This document shows positions 1 through 9,200 of a DNA stretch of 47,388 nucleotides, one piece after another. The translations under genes and the position numbers were made by a program. The notes below the pieces were generated by a model, which was not told the DNA's origin, made no database searches, and worked only from the letters and a program-made list of their open reading frames with translations. Source of the stretch: an uncultured Ignavibacteria bacterium (GTDB lineage Bacteria; Bacteroidota; Ignavibacteria; Tepidaquicellales; Tepidaquicellaceae); NCBI GenBank assembly GCA_937872315.1, contig CALMST010000247.1:1-47388 (forward strand), in the 5' to 3' direction. Within the stretch, counting starts at the first letter, position 1; every line of letters begins with the position of its first letter.

Positions 1-24
1 TTTTTAATAACCAGTAATTCATTT

Positions 25-52
25 AGTATTAAGTATTAAGTATTAAGTATTA
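25..52. repeat. 7-bp tandem repeat, four copies
   Basis: Four perfect head-to-tail copies of AGTATTA fill this stretch, followed by a further partial AG. The last copy overlaps the helicase stop codon, which is the reverse complement of TTA at 50-52. Copy-number change by slippage would alter only downstream sequence, because the stop codon is kept in every register that begins the array. Confidence 0.9.
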
Positions 53-2290
53 AGTTTCTATGCTCATTTTTGCATATTTCAAAATGATTTTTTTTATGCC
101 TATATCATCAAAATAAATTTCCGCTTTTTTATCGAGACCTTTTCCAGTAATTGATAAAACTGTTCCCTTGCCAAAAGTATTATGAAACACTACAACGCCT
201 TTCTGTACATCCGGAAATTTATCTGTTAACGGATCGTCTATTTCACCATTACTATTGCTTTTCTTTTTGTATGGTTCATATTTTACCGATGAACCAAAAA
301 GTGATGGCTTTGCTGTCTTCCTACTTTCATTATTTCTTATACCAGAAAATTTTTTTATTCCCTCAAAAAAAATATTATTTTTTGTCACCTCCTCAGGAAT
401 TTCTTTTATAAATCTTGATTTCATCTGATATGACTGGGTTCCGAATTTATATCTCTGGTTCGCATAAGATAAATATAGCTTTTCCATAGCTCTGGTAATT
501 GCAACATAAAATAATCTTCTCTCTTCTTCAAGCTCCTCTTCATACATCATAGCCCCGCTGACAGGGAAAAGACCTTCTTCAAGTCCTGTTACAAAAACCA
601 CAGGAAACTCTAACCCTTTTGAGGAATGGATTGTCATTAATGTTACAGCATTTTTCTGGTTATCAATACTGTCTATATCCGCAACCAGGGAAACCTGCTG
701 CAAAAAATTTTCAAGTGTAGCATCGTCACTGGTATCGGCATATTCTGAAATAGCAGATATCAATTCCTGTATATTATTAATTCTTTCCTCTGCTTCTATT
801 GTATTCTCAAGTCTTAAAGTCCTTAAAATTCCCATTTCATCAAGCACTCCACCTGCCAGTTCTGATAAAGACATCTCCTCTTTTAAATATTGATACTTTA
901 GTATGTAATTTAAAATTTCAGATAAGAATGTTTTTACTCTCGTACTGAATTCTGAAGTTTCATTAATTTTCTTTAGCACATCAAAAATCTGTATATTTTC
1001 ACTTTCAGCAATTGCTGCAATTTTTTCTATTGTAGTTTTTCCGATTCCCTGCTTTAGATTTAATACTCTTATAAGCGATTCATTGTCCTGCGGATTTATT
1101 ATGATCTTCAGATAAGAGAGTATATCTTTTATTTCTTTTCTCTGATAAAATCGTGTTCCGCCTATAATCATATAAGGAATATTGTTCTGCCTTAATCCAT
1201 CTTCCAGAGTTCTTGACTGAGCATTGGTTCGGTATAAGATCACAAAATCCCTGAAATTAAGTTTTTTCTTTTGCATTTCATCAAATATGTATCTGCATAT
1301 TGTGACTGATTCATCTCTGTCTGTCATCGTTTCTATCATGTGCACTTTCTCTCCTTCAGAATTCTCCGTCCAGAGATTTTTTTCTATCTGCCTCTTGTTA
1401 TTTTTAATAACCGTACCGGCAAGAGTAAGTATATTCTGAGTTGATCTGTAATTCTGCTCAAGCTTGAATACTTTACAGTCCTTGTAATCTTCCTGGAAAT
1501 CAAAAATGTTCTGGATTTCCGCTCCGCGCCATTTATATATCGACTGAGCATCATCCCCTACAATTGAAATATTCTTGTATTTATCAGAAAGCATTTTAAC
1601 GATCATATACTGCGCTTTATTAGTATCCTGATATTCATCAACCAATATAAATTTAAACCTTTCCTGATATTTTTCAAGTATCTCAGGATATCTTTTAAAC
1701 AGCTCAATTGGCTTTATAAGCAGATCGTCAAAATCCATAGCATTATTCTTCAATAAAGTCTTCTGATACTGCTCGTATATTATCTCAACTTTTCTGTCAA
1801 ATGTTGTCTTTGCCATACCGGAAAACTCCAAAGGCAGAATTAACTTATTTTTTAAATTACTTATAAAACCCTGAATACTTTTGGGAGTGGGGTTGTCTAT
1901 GGGAATTGAGTTGCTTACCATCAATTGCTTTACCTGGTTTACGGATTCATCGGAATCGTAAATTGAATAATTTCCGGTGAATCCAATATATTCAGCTTCT
2001 ATTCTGAGTAATCTGGAAAAAACTGAATGAAAAGTTCCCATCCAGATCTTTTCCAATCCTCCTTCTGAAAGTTTGGTAATTCTTTCCTTCATCTCTTTAG
2101 CAGCCTTGTTGGTAAATGTCAAAGCCAGAATTTCGAAAGGATTTATTCCTGATTCAATCAGGTGGGCGATCTTGTATGTGAGAACCCGGGTTTTTCCGCT
2201 GCCTGCTCCGGCTATTATTATACTCGGACCTTCTATCTCTTCTACAGCTCTTTTCTGTTCAGGGTTTAATGTATTTAAATCTAATGCCAT
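50..2290 (-). CDS. pcrA: ATP-dependent DNA helicase UvrD/PcrA (superfamily 1)
   Basis: This is a 3'-to-5' DNA helicase of the UvrD/PcrA/Rep type, acting in nucleotide-excision and mismatch repair and in clearing replication obstacles. All SF1A motifs are visible in order: Walker A GAGSGKT at residues 28-34, the Walker B/DExx box in ILVDEYQDT, motif III GDDAQSIYKWRGA, motif IV LEQNYRST, motif V TIHSSKGLEFPVVF and motif VI RRLFYVAITRA. The C-terminal 45 residues (GVVVFHNTFGKGTVLSI onward) match the Tudor-like tail typical of PcrA/UvrD. At 746 residues the length is normal. It starts at an ATG. The gene ends inside a 7-bp tandem repeat. UvrD and PcrA names are interchangeable here; the assignment to this subfamily is secure. 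Confidence 0.95.
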   Translation of the reverse strand: MALDLNTLNPEQKRAVEEIEGPSIIIAGAGSGKTRVLTYKIAHLIESGINPFEILALTFTNKAAKEMKERITKLSEGGLEKIWMGTFHSVFSRLLRIEAEYIGFTGNYSIYDSDESVNQVKQLMVSNSIPIDNPTPKSIQGFISNLKNKLILPLEFSGMAKTTFDRKVEIIYEQYQKTLLKNNAMDFDDLLIKPIELFKRYPEILEKYQERFKFILVDEYQDTNKAQYMIVKMLSDKYKNISIVGDDAQSIYKWRGAEIQNIFDFQEDYKDCKVFKLEQNYRSTQNILTLAGTVIKNNKRQIEKNLWTENSEGEKVHMIETMTDRDESVTICRYIFDEMQKKKLNFRDFVILYRTNAQSRTLEDGLRQNNIPYMIIGGTRFYQRKEIKDILSYLKIIINPQDNESLIRVLNLKQGIGKTTIEKIAAIAESENIQIFDVLKKINETSEFSTRVKTFLSEILNYILKYQYLKEEMSLSELAGGVLDEMGILRTLRLENTIEAEERINNIQELISAISEYADTSDDATLENFLQQVSLVADIDSIDNQKNAVTLMTIHSSKGLEFPVVFVTGLEEGLFPVSGAMMYEEELEEERRLFYVAITRAMEKLYLSYANQRYKFGTQSYQMKSRFIKEIPEEVTKNNIFFEGIKKFSGIRNNESRKTAKPSLFGSSVKYEPYKKKSNSNGEIDDPLTDKFPDVQKGVVVFHNTFGKGTVLSITGKGLDKKAEIYFDDIGIKKIILKYAKMSIET

Positions 2291-2512
2291 CTGCTTTTAT
2301 ATTTGGGAGAATAAAATAATTAATTTACCTGTTATTGTAAATTTAATAATTTTATAAAAATCTGATTCAGGATAATAGTGCCGACAAGTAACTTATATGA
2401 TTTTTTTATCCGTTAGAAAATGTTTAATGAAAAATATCAAATCTCATTTTCACAAACATGAAAAAATCTAATTTTATCTGAAAATTATTTTAACTAATAT
2501 CCGGTAAAAAAA

Positions 2513-3136
2513 ATGATTATAAAACCATTTTACCGAAGAAATCTTCCTCATTTTCAAAGTGAAAACTCATATTACTTTGTAACTTATCGTTTATATAATT
2601 CTTTAAGCAAAAAGATAATAGTAGAACTTAAAAATTATTATCTTCAAAAAAAGAATTTTCTTTTAAAGATCAATGATCCGCGGATCAGATCTGAAAAAAT
2701 ATATGAACTTCAAAAAAGTTATTTTGGAAAATTTGACTATTATCTGGATACAAATAAAGAATGCATAAATTATCTATCCCATCCGGAAATAGCAGGTATA
2801 TGCGCAGGGTCAATGAAATTCCTGGACAAGAAAGATTATGAACTTATTTGCTATAGCATAATGCCAAATCATGTGCATATGCTGGTTTATGTAGAACGGT
2901 TTTTAAAACCGTTCTACAAGACCATGCAGTCAATAAAGAGATTTTCTTCAAGAGAATCAAATAAAATTATCAACAGGCAGGGAGTTTTCTGGCATGAAGA
3001 GAATTATGACCATATAGTCAGAGATCGGGAAGAATTAAACAAAATTATTAAATATATAATGAATAACCCGGTAAAAGCAGGTTTAGTTAATAATGCTGAT
3101 GACTGGAAATGGCGCTTTCTGAAAGAAGGCTGGTAA
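2513..3136 (+). CDS. REP-associated tyrosine transposase (RAYT, Y1/IS200-like)
   Basis: This is a 207-residue single-strand DNA transposase of the HUH/Y1 class. The metal-binding HUH motif is H120-V-H122 in IMPNHVHML, and the likely nucleophile is Tyr165 in the ENYDHIVRD block. It ends with the family-typical YIMNNPVKAGLV. These proteins cleave and join hairpin REP sequences and are usually single-copy chromosomal genes rather than self-mobile insertion sequences. The reading frame is complete. Two perfect palindromes accompany it: one inside the gene (2891-2917) and one that contains its own stop codon (3134-3158). There are no IS-like partner orfB and no target-site duplications that I could see. 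Family assignment is firm; whether it is active is unknown. Confidence 0.9.
   Translation: MIIKPFYRRNLPHFQSENSYYFVTYRLYNSLSKKIIVELKNYYLQKKNFLLKINDPRIRSEKIYELQKSYFGKFDYYLDTNKECINYLSHPEIAGICAGSMKFLDKKDYELICYSIMPNHVHMLVYVERFLKPFYKTMQSIKRFSSRESNKIINRQGVFWHEENYDHIVRDREELNKIIKYIMNNPVKAGLVNNADDWKWRFLKEGW
2891..2917. repeat. Perfect 27-bp palindrome inside the transposase gene
   Basis: Two 13-bp arms (GTAGAACGGTTTT and its exact complement) flank a single central T. It lies within the transposase reading frame, just after the HUH motif, and encodes part of VERFLKPFYKT. A perfect palindrome this long inside coding sequence is not expected from protein constraint. Confidence 0.85.
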
Positions 3137-3158
3137 CACGGATTTTAAATCCGTGTTA
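3134..3158. repeat. REP-like palindrome spanning two convergent stop codons
   Basis: Two perfect 12-bp arms (TAACACGGATTT and its complement) surround one central T. The left TAA is the stop codon of the transposase, and the right TTA is the reverse-strand stop of the pepP gene. It could act as a hairpin in both transcripts, as a REP-type substrate of the neighbouring transposase, or both. There is no downstream T-run, so a classical intrinsic terminator is less likely. Confidence 0.85.
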
Positions 3159-4487
3159 CTTACTTCCCATTATCTCCTCAATCTCCCCGGTCTCTTTTTC
3201 CAATCCCTCTGTCAGATTCTCATACCCTCCCCGCTTCACAAGTATATCATCCTCAATTCTTACAGCTATACCCCAATATTTCTTTGCAATATCTTTCGAC
3301 CCCGATGGGAAATAAAGCCCCGGCTCGATTGTCAGTACATTCCCGGCTCGCAAAGTATCATTATCCTCATATACGGTCTTACCGTAACTGACCGCATCAT
3401 GAGTATCAAGACCTATATGATGACCTAAACCATGTAGTGAATATTTTCTGATTAATTTTTTATTCTTCAAAATTCCTGCTTTAAATAAGCCTTCCGCTAA
3501 AATTTTCTCACTCAGATCCCTTAAAGAAGAAAATCTTATTCCGGGTTTGATTTTCTTTATACATTCTTTATTGGCTTTAAGAACAATATCATAAATTTCT
3601 TTTTGTTCCTTTGAATATTTTCCGTTTACCGGATAAGTTCTTGTAATATCTGAACAATAATATTCAAACTCAGCTCCCGAATCAATTAAAAGAAGATCTC
3701 CGTTCTTTAATTTTTTATTATTTGAATCATAGTGAAGAATGCAGGCATTCTCACCACCTGCAACAATCGGGCTGTATGCATTATCACTGCTACCGTTTAC
3801 TTTATACTGATATTCAAGATTTGCCTGAACCTCATATTCATAAATTTCCGGTTTGATCTTTTTCATTGTGTCTTTATATGCATTGACAGAAATTTCACAG
3901 GCTTTTTTCATTTCATCAATTTCATATTTTGTCTTAACAGATCTCATTACACCAAGCAAAAACGAAGCATCAGCGATTTCTATATTTGGCGCAATTACAT
4001 TAAGTGAATTTAAAAAATCGGAAATTATCCTTTTAATTTCACTTCCTAGTGTAATCATTTCAGCAAAGTTTATATAAAGTCTTCTGAAATTATATATGTT
4101 TCTTGAACTGAGTATCTTTGAGAGTTCTTCATTCACAAAACCATGATCAATATCCAGAACACGTTTTACATTATTATAACCAAGTCTCTTTCCATCCCAT
4201 GTCTCCATTATCTGATCCTTTTTCTGAACAAAAAGTGCTTCATTGAACATCCTGGATACTTTACCGGAATTAATTTCAAAACCGGAAGGGGCAATTACCA
4301 GAGCTGAATTAGGTTCAGTAAAACCTGTAAGGTAATAAAAGTTTTTACTTTGTTTGAAATCATAGCTTCCGTCATGTGATTTATTTCTGGCAGTATTACC
4401 AAAGATTATGGAGAGAGAATCTTTCCCAAGCAATTCTGCATACCTGACTCTTCTTGATTTATGAAATTCTTTTTGTTCTTTAGTCAT
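3156..4487 (-). CDS. pepP: Xaa-Pro aminopeptidase (M24B)
   Basis: This cytoplasmic metallopeptidase removes N-terminal residues that precede proline. The N-terminal half is the creatinase-like domain (KNFYYLTGFTEPNSALVI). The C-terminal pita-bread domain carries all five metal ligands in family contexts: Asp in LLIDSGAEF, Asp in CSDITRTYP, His in LHGLGHHIGLDTHD, Glu in LTIEPGLYFPSG and Glu in VRIEDDILV. At 443 residues it has the usual PepP length. It starts at an ATG and lies 32 nt downstream of purF on the same strand, so the two are probably cotranscribed. Its stop codon sits inside the 3134-3158 palindrome shared with the convergent transposase. Confidence 0.93.
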   Translation of the reverse strand: MTKEQKEFHKSRRVRYAELLGKDSLSIIFGNTARNKSHDGSYDFKQSKNFYYLTGFTEPNSALVIAPSGFEINSGKVSRMFNEALFVQKKDQIMETWDGKRLGYNNVKRVLDIDHGFVNEELSKILSSRNIYNFRRLYINFAEMITLGSEIKRIISDFLNSLNVIAPNIEIADASFLLGVMRSVKTKYEIDEMKKACEISVNAYKDTMKKIKPEIYEYEVQANLEYQYKVNGSSDNAYSPIVAGGENACILHYDSNNKKLKNGDLLLIDSGAEFEYYCSDITRTYPVNGKYSKEQKEIYDIVLKANKECIKKIKPGIRFSSLRDLSEKILAEGLFKAGILKNKKLIRKYSLHGLGHHIGLDTHDAVSYGKTVYEDNDTLRAGNVLTIEPGLYFPSGSKDIAKKYWGIAVRIEDDILVKRGGYENLTEGLEKETGEIEEIMGSK

Positions 4488-4519
4488 ATATATTTTAAGT
4501 TAATTTTATGTTTTTGTTT

Positions 4520-6046
4520 TTAATCATCAAATTCATTTTTATTCATATCATCCAGACCTTCAATGGATATGGGATAATTTTTTGTAAAACAGGCTGTACA
4601 GTAATCTGTTTTCTCATGTTTATATGGTACTGATTCCATCAACTTTTCTTTGCTTAAATAAGCAAGTGATGTAACTCCAAGATGTTTACCTATTTCATCT
4701 GTATTCTGATCATTCTGATTTGCTATCAGTTCATTTGCCGTTGGAAAATCCATTCCATAATAACACGGTGATATTACTGGTGGTGATGAAATTTTCAGAT
4801 GAACTTCTTTGGGTTCGGCTTTTTGTATTAGTTCTACAAGTAATTTTGAAGTAGTGCCACGTACTATAGAATCATCCACTATCACAACCTTCCTGCCTTC
4901 AAGTACACCTTTCACCGTATTGAATTTCGTCTTAACCTTCATTTTTCTTTTATCCTGTCCGGGTTGAATGAATGTTCTTCCTACATAATGACTTCTTATC
5001 AGACCTATCTCATGTCTGGCATCTTTGTTTGTTTTTACGATTTCATTGAAATATCCCAGGGTAGCTGTGTTTGATGAGTCCGGAACATTTATTACAACGG
5101 TCTTCTTATCTTCCGGTGTATCCTTACCCGGTGCCGGACTTTCTATTGCTAGATTCTTTCCGATCTTCCTTCTTACTTTATCTACTTTTTCTTCAAAAAC
5201 TGAACTGTCAGGTCTGGAAAAATATATGTATTCAAAAATACAGTGTTTGTATTTTTCGGCTGTCCCTATGATATAACTTTTCTCAGCACCGGTCCTGATT
5301 GATTCTCTGTCAATAACAATCATTTCACCCGGCATTACATCTCTTATATATTCAGCATTAATTATATCAAATGCGCAGGTCTCAGATGCAAATACAAAAC
5401 TATCATTTAATTTTCCGAAAGCCAGGGGTCTGACCCCGTATGGATCTCTGATCGCAAACAATTTATCATCAGTAAGAATACAAATTGAAAAAGCACCTAT
5501 TACCTGAGAAAATGCCTCAATCAACTTATCTTCCAATTTAGATTCTTTACTTTTAGCAATAAGATGTAATATTAATTCACTGTCTGTAGATGTCTGGAAA
5601 AGAGTTCCTTCGTTCTGAAGTTTCTCTCTTAAATATTTTGTGTTGGTTAAGTTTCCGTTATGTGATAACGCAAGATTCCCGTCTTTAAAATTTACTTTGA
5701 ACGGTTGAATATTATTTCTCTTATCACCCGATCCGGTGGTAGAATATCTTGTATGTCCGATCGCAGAATTTCCTTTTAAAACATTAGTAAGGATCTTATC
5801 ATCCGAGAATACACTCAGTACAAGACCATGATCTTTGTGAATGTTGAATTTATATTTATCATTTTTTTTATCGTATTCGGAAGTAACAATACCTGCTGCT
5901 TCCTGACCCCTGTGCTGTAGTGCATGCAGACCGTAATATGTTAAAATTGATGCATCAGGATGATTGTAAATTCCGAAGACACCGCAATTGGAGTGAATTG
6001 ATTTATGCCGGTTTAATTCTGCCGGTTTGAGTTTGATTTTATTCAA
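4520..6046 (-). CDS. purF: Amidophosphoribosyltransferase
   Basis: This enzyme transfers the amide of glutamine to PRPP, the first committed step of purine synthesis. The N-terminal Ntn glutaminase nucleophile is Cys21 (SNCGVFGIYNHPDAS), so about 20 residues must be removed as a propeptide. The PRPP loop is VVIVDDSIVRGTTSK. Four cysteines in the Bacillus-type pattern (KHCIFEY, SPCYYGMDF and the CTAC pair near the end) suggest the oxygen-sensitive [4Fe-4S] cluster. The only in-frame start before the catalytic cysteine is TTG at 6046. No other pur genes are in the window. Confidence 0.94.
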   Translation of the reverse strand: MNKIKLKPAELNRHKSIHSNCGVFGIYNHPDASILTYYGLHALQHRGQEAAGIVTSEYDKKNDKYKFNIHKDHGLVLSVFSDDKILTNVLKGNSAIGHTRYSTTGSGDKRNNIQPFKVNFKDGNLALSHNGNLTNTKYLREKLQNEGTLFQTSTDSELILHLIAKSKESKLEDKLIEAFSQVIGAFSICILTDDKLFAIRDPYGVRPLAFGKLNDSFVFASETCAFDIINAEYIRDVMPGEMIVIDRESIRTGAEKSYIIGTAEKYKHCIFEYIYFSRPDSSVFEEKVDKVRRKIGKNLAIESPAPGKDTPEDKKTVVINVPDSSNTATLGYFNEIVKTNKDARHEIGLIRSHYVGRTFIQPGQDKRKMKVKTKFNTVKGVLEGRKVVIVDDSIVRGTTSKLLVELIQKAEPKEVHLKISSPPVISPCYYGMDFPTANELIANQNDQNTDEIGKHLGVTSLAYLSKEKLMESVPYKHEKTDYCTACFTKNYPISIEGLDDMNKNEFDD

Positions 6047-6229
6047 ATTAATGTTTGAGGTTAAAATTAATTTATTGAACTTAAAGAATAAAGGTAAACA
6101 TTCTTTATGTTGACATTTTTAAAAAAATATCAGAAAAAAGTTAAATGAAACATGAATTATGCATTTAATCAAATTTATGATTAATGTAAATTGATTATTA
6201 ATCGATATATAAAAATTTACACAAATAAT

Positions 6230-9200
6230 ATGAATTTTATAGATCCGAAATCCGGATATGAATTTAAAGATCTGTTCGATCCTGAAAAATTAAAAATTCT
6301 TACAGAAGATTTTTTTGAGCATTTTTTAAGAAAAGATGAAAAAAATTATAAGGATTTTATAAATTACCGGGATACCAAAGGTGCCGGGCTTTCTGAAAGT
6401 CAGATTTCGGAAATACTTATAAATGCTTCGGTTATTCTTAACGATTTTATAATTGAATTATTTCAGCTTGAAGAATACAGAAATAAATTTATTGAAGAAG
6501 CTGAGAATGAGAAAAAAGTACTTGAACTAAAAAATTATTTTCAGAAAAAGATCAATAAAAAATTCAAAAATGAAACAATAACTTCGGATGAATGGGAAAG
6601 TCTGAATAATTTTACAGAAAAGATCAAACCGGTAAAAGTATCTGAAGATCCTACATATGATGAGGAAGCATTAACAGCAGAATTCATTATGGAATTGGTT
6701 GAAACAGAAAAAAATTACCGCTGGTTTTATGATGGAGATAAATTCGCTCCGGATAATTTTGTCATCCCGGATGAGATAAAATCTAAATCTGCTAATTTAC
6801 TTAATAAAATAAATTCAGACGGATTAAGATCTCATATTACCGATAAAACAGATGTTTCTGATTCTGATCTTTTAAAAATTATACTAGCAAAAACTGAAAA
6901 GTGGCTTTTCGGAAAAAAGATATATGACAGAAAAACTGACGGATGGATCATTTATTCCGAACCTGAGAAACTGGATTTTTCATATTTGGTAAAAAATGAG
7001 AAACCGGATAAAGATATGCCCGAACTCATGAAAGCTCCGGATAAAGGTATTCACCACCGGGATGGATTTAAACTGACCGACAGACGGATGAATAAAAGAC
7101 AGATTCAGAATGAAGTTGATTATTGTATTTATTGTCACGGCAGGGAAAAGGATTCCTGCTCTAAAGGGCTTTATGACAAAAACGGAGATGTTAAATTAAA
7201 TCCGCTGAATATTGAACTGAGCGGTTGTCCTCTGAACGAGAAGATCTCTGAAATGCACTACGTTCGAAAACTCGGATTACCAATCGCTTCTCTTGCTTTG
7301 GTTGTTATTGATAATCCGAATCTTCCCGGGACTGGACACAGGATCTGCAATGACTGCATGAAAAGCTGTATCTATCAGACACAGGAGCCTGTTAACATAC
7401 CGGAAATAGAAACAAGTGTTCTGACAGATGTATTTAAACTCCCTTACGGATACGAGATCTATTCACTTCTTACAAGATGGAATCCGTTAAACATAAAACG
7501 ACCGTATTCTCTCCCTTATAATGGTAAAAATATACTCGTTGTGGGAATGGGACCCGCAGGTTATACATTGTCCCATTATCTTCTCAATGAAGGATTTTCG
7601 GTTACAGGAATAGACGCCCTTAAAATTGAAAAAGTAAACCCGGAATATACAGGCTCGAAAGACAGCAAGGGTTTCATTGAGTTTCCAAAACCTGTTAAAT
7701 ATTTTAACAGGGAAATTCAGAAAGAACTTGACGAAAGAGTATTACAGGGTTTCGGTGGTGTATCAGAATACGGCATAACTGTCAGATGGGATAAAAATTT
7801 TCTTACGGCTATATACATAAATCTTGCAAGACGTGAATATTTCAGTCTCTATGACGGTGTAAGATTCGGTGGTACTATTACCATTGAAGAAGCCTGGGAT
7901 CTTGGATTTGATCATATTGCTATCGCGACCGGTGCAGGTAAACCTACGGTCATTAATATTAAAAATAATCTCATTACCGGAATCAAAAAAGCATCAGATT
8001 TTCTGATGAGCCTTCAGCTAACCGGCGCAGCTAAAAAAGATAACCCCGCAAATCTTCAGATACAACTGCCGGCAATAGTAATAGGAGGCGGTCTTACAGC
8101 TATCGACACTGCCACTGAATTACTTGCCTATTATCCGATACAGGTTATGAAAGTTCTTGATAAATATGAAAAACTAAGCGCTGAACATGGAGAGGATAAA
8201 TTCTTTGAACCCTTTAATGACAGAGAAAAAGAGATAATGAAAACTTTCATAGAACACGGTAAACTGATCCGGGAAGAATATGAAAATGCGGAAAAGGAAA
8301 ACCGGCAACCTGATATTCTTTCACTTGAAAATCAATGGGGCGGAGTTACTATTGCATACAGAAAAAAACTTACCGATTCTCCTGCTTACAGATTGAATCA
8401 TGAAGAAGTGATAAAAGCACTTGACGAAGGAATTAAATTTGCCGAGAATATGAATCCGGTAGAGGCAATCGGCGATGAGTTCGGTGCTGTCAAAGAATTG
8501 GTTTTCAAAAGAAAAGATAATCCTGACCTTCTTACTCTTGAAGCAAAGACTGTAATGGTGGCTGCAGGTACATCACCGAATATTATTTATGAAAAAGAAT
8601 TCCCGGGAACTTTCAAACTTGATGAAAACGGATACTTCTTTAAACCATTCAGGTTTTCCGGAAATGAACTGATACCTGCAGCAAAAGACGAAAAAGGATT
8701 TTTTACATCCTATAACAAAAACGGGAAATACATTTCATTTTACGGAGACAATCACCCTGACTATGCGGGAAATGTGGTAAAAGCCATGGCTTCAGCAAAA
8801 GACGGTTATGAAAAAATTAAAGATATATTCAAAAAAGATATTTCTGAATTAAAATCAGATCCGGAATCCTTATCAGAGCGCAGAGCGAATTTTGAAAAGA
8901 TGACCGCTAATATGGATGATGGTTTTATGGCAACCGTAAAAAAAGTGATACGACTGACACCTACAATTGTGGAGGTAATAGTAAAAGCTCCTTTTGCCGT
9001 AAGAAAATTCAAACCCGGACAGTTTTACAGAATGCAGAACTATGAGGTATTTTCGGAAAAAATAAATGATACGGTACTTACCATGGAAGGGCTCGCAATG
9101 ACAGGCTCTCTTACAGATATAGAAAAAGGTTTATTGTCCATGATTGTTCTTGAGATGGGTGTATCCTCAAGACTGGTTGCCACATTGAAGGAAGGTGAAA

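Noticed and set aside
6150-6205. TTGAT-containing FNR-like site upstream of the large oxidoreductase
   Set aside because: Only one half-site fits (TTGAT-TATT-AATCG); the other half does not match.
6191-6229. TTG start 13 codons upstream of the large oxidoreductase's ATG
   Set aside because: The extra residues (MIINRYIKIYTNN) are low-complexity AT-rich sequence, and the ATG at 6230 gives a sensible start; no ribosome site favours the TTG.
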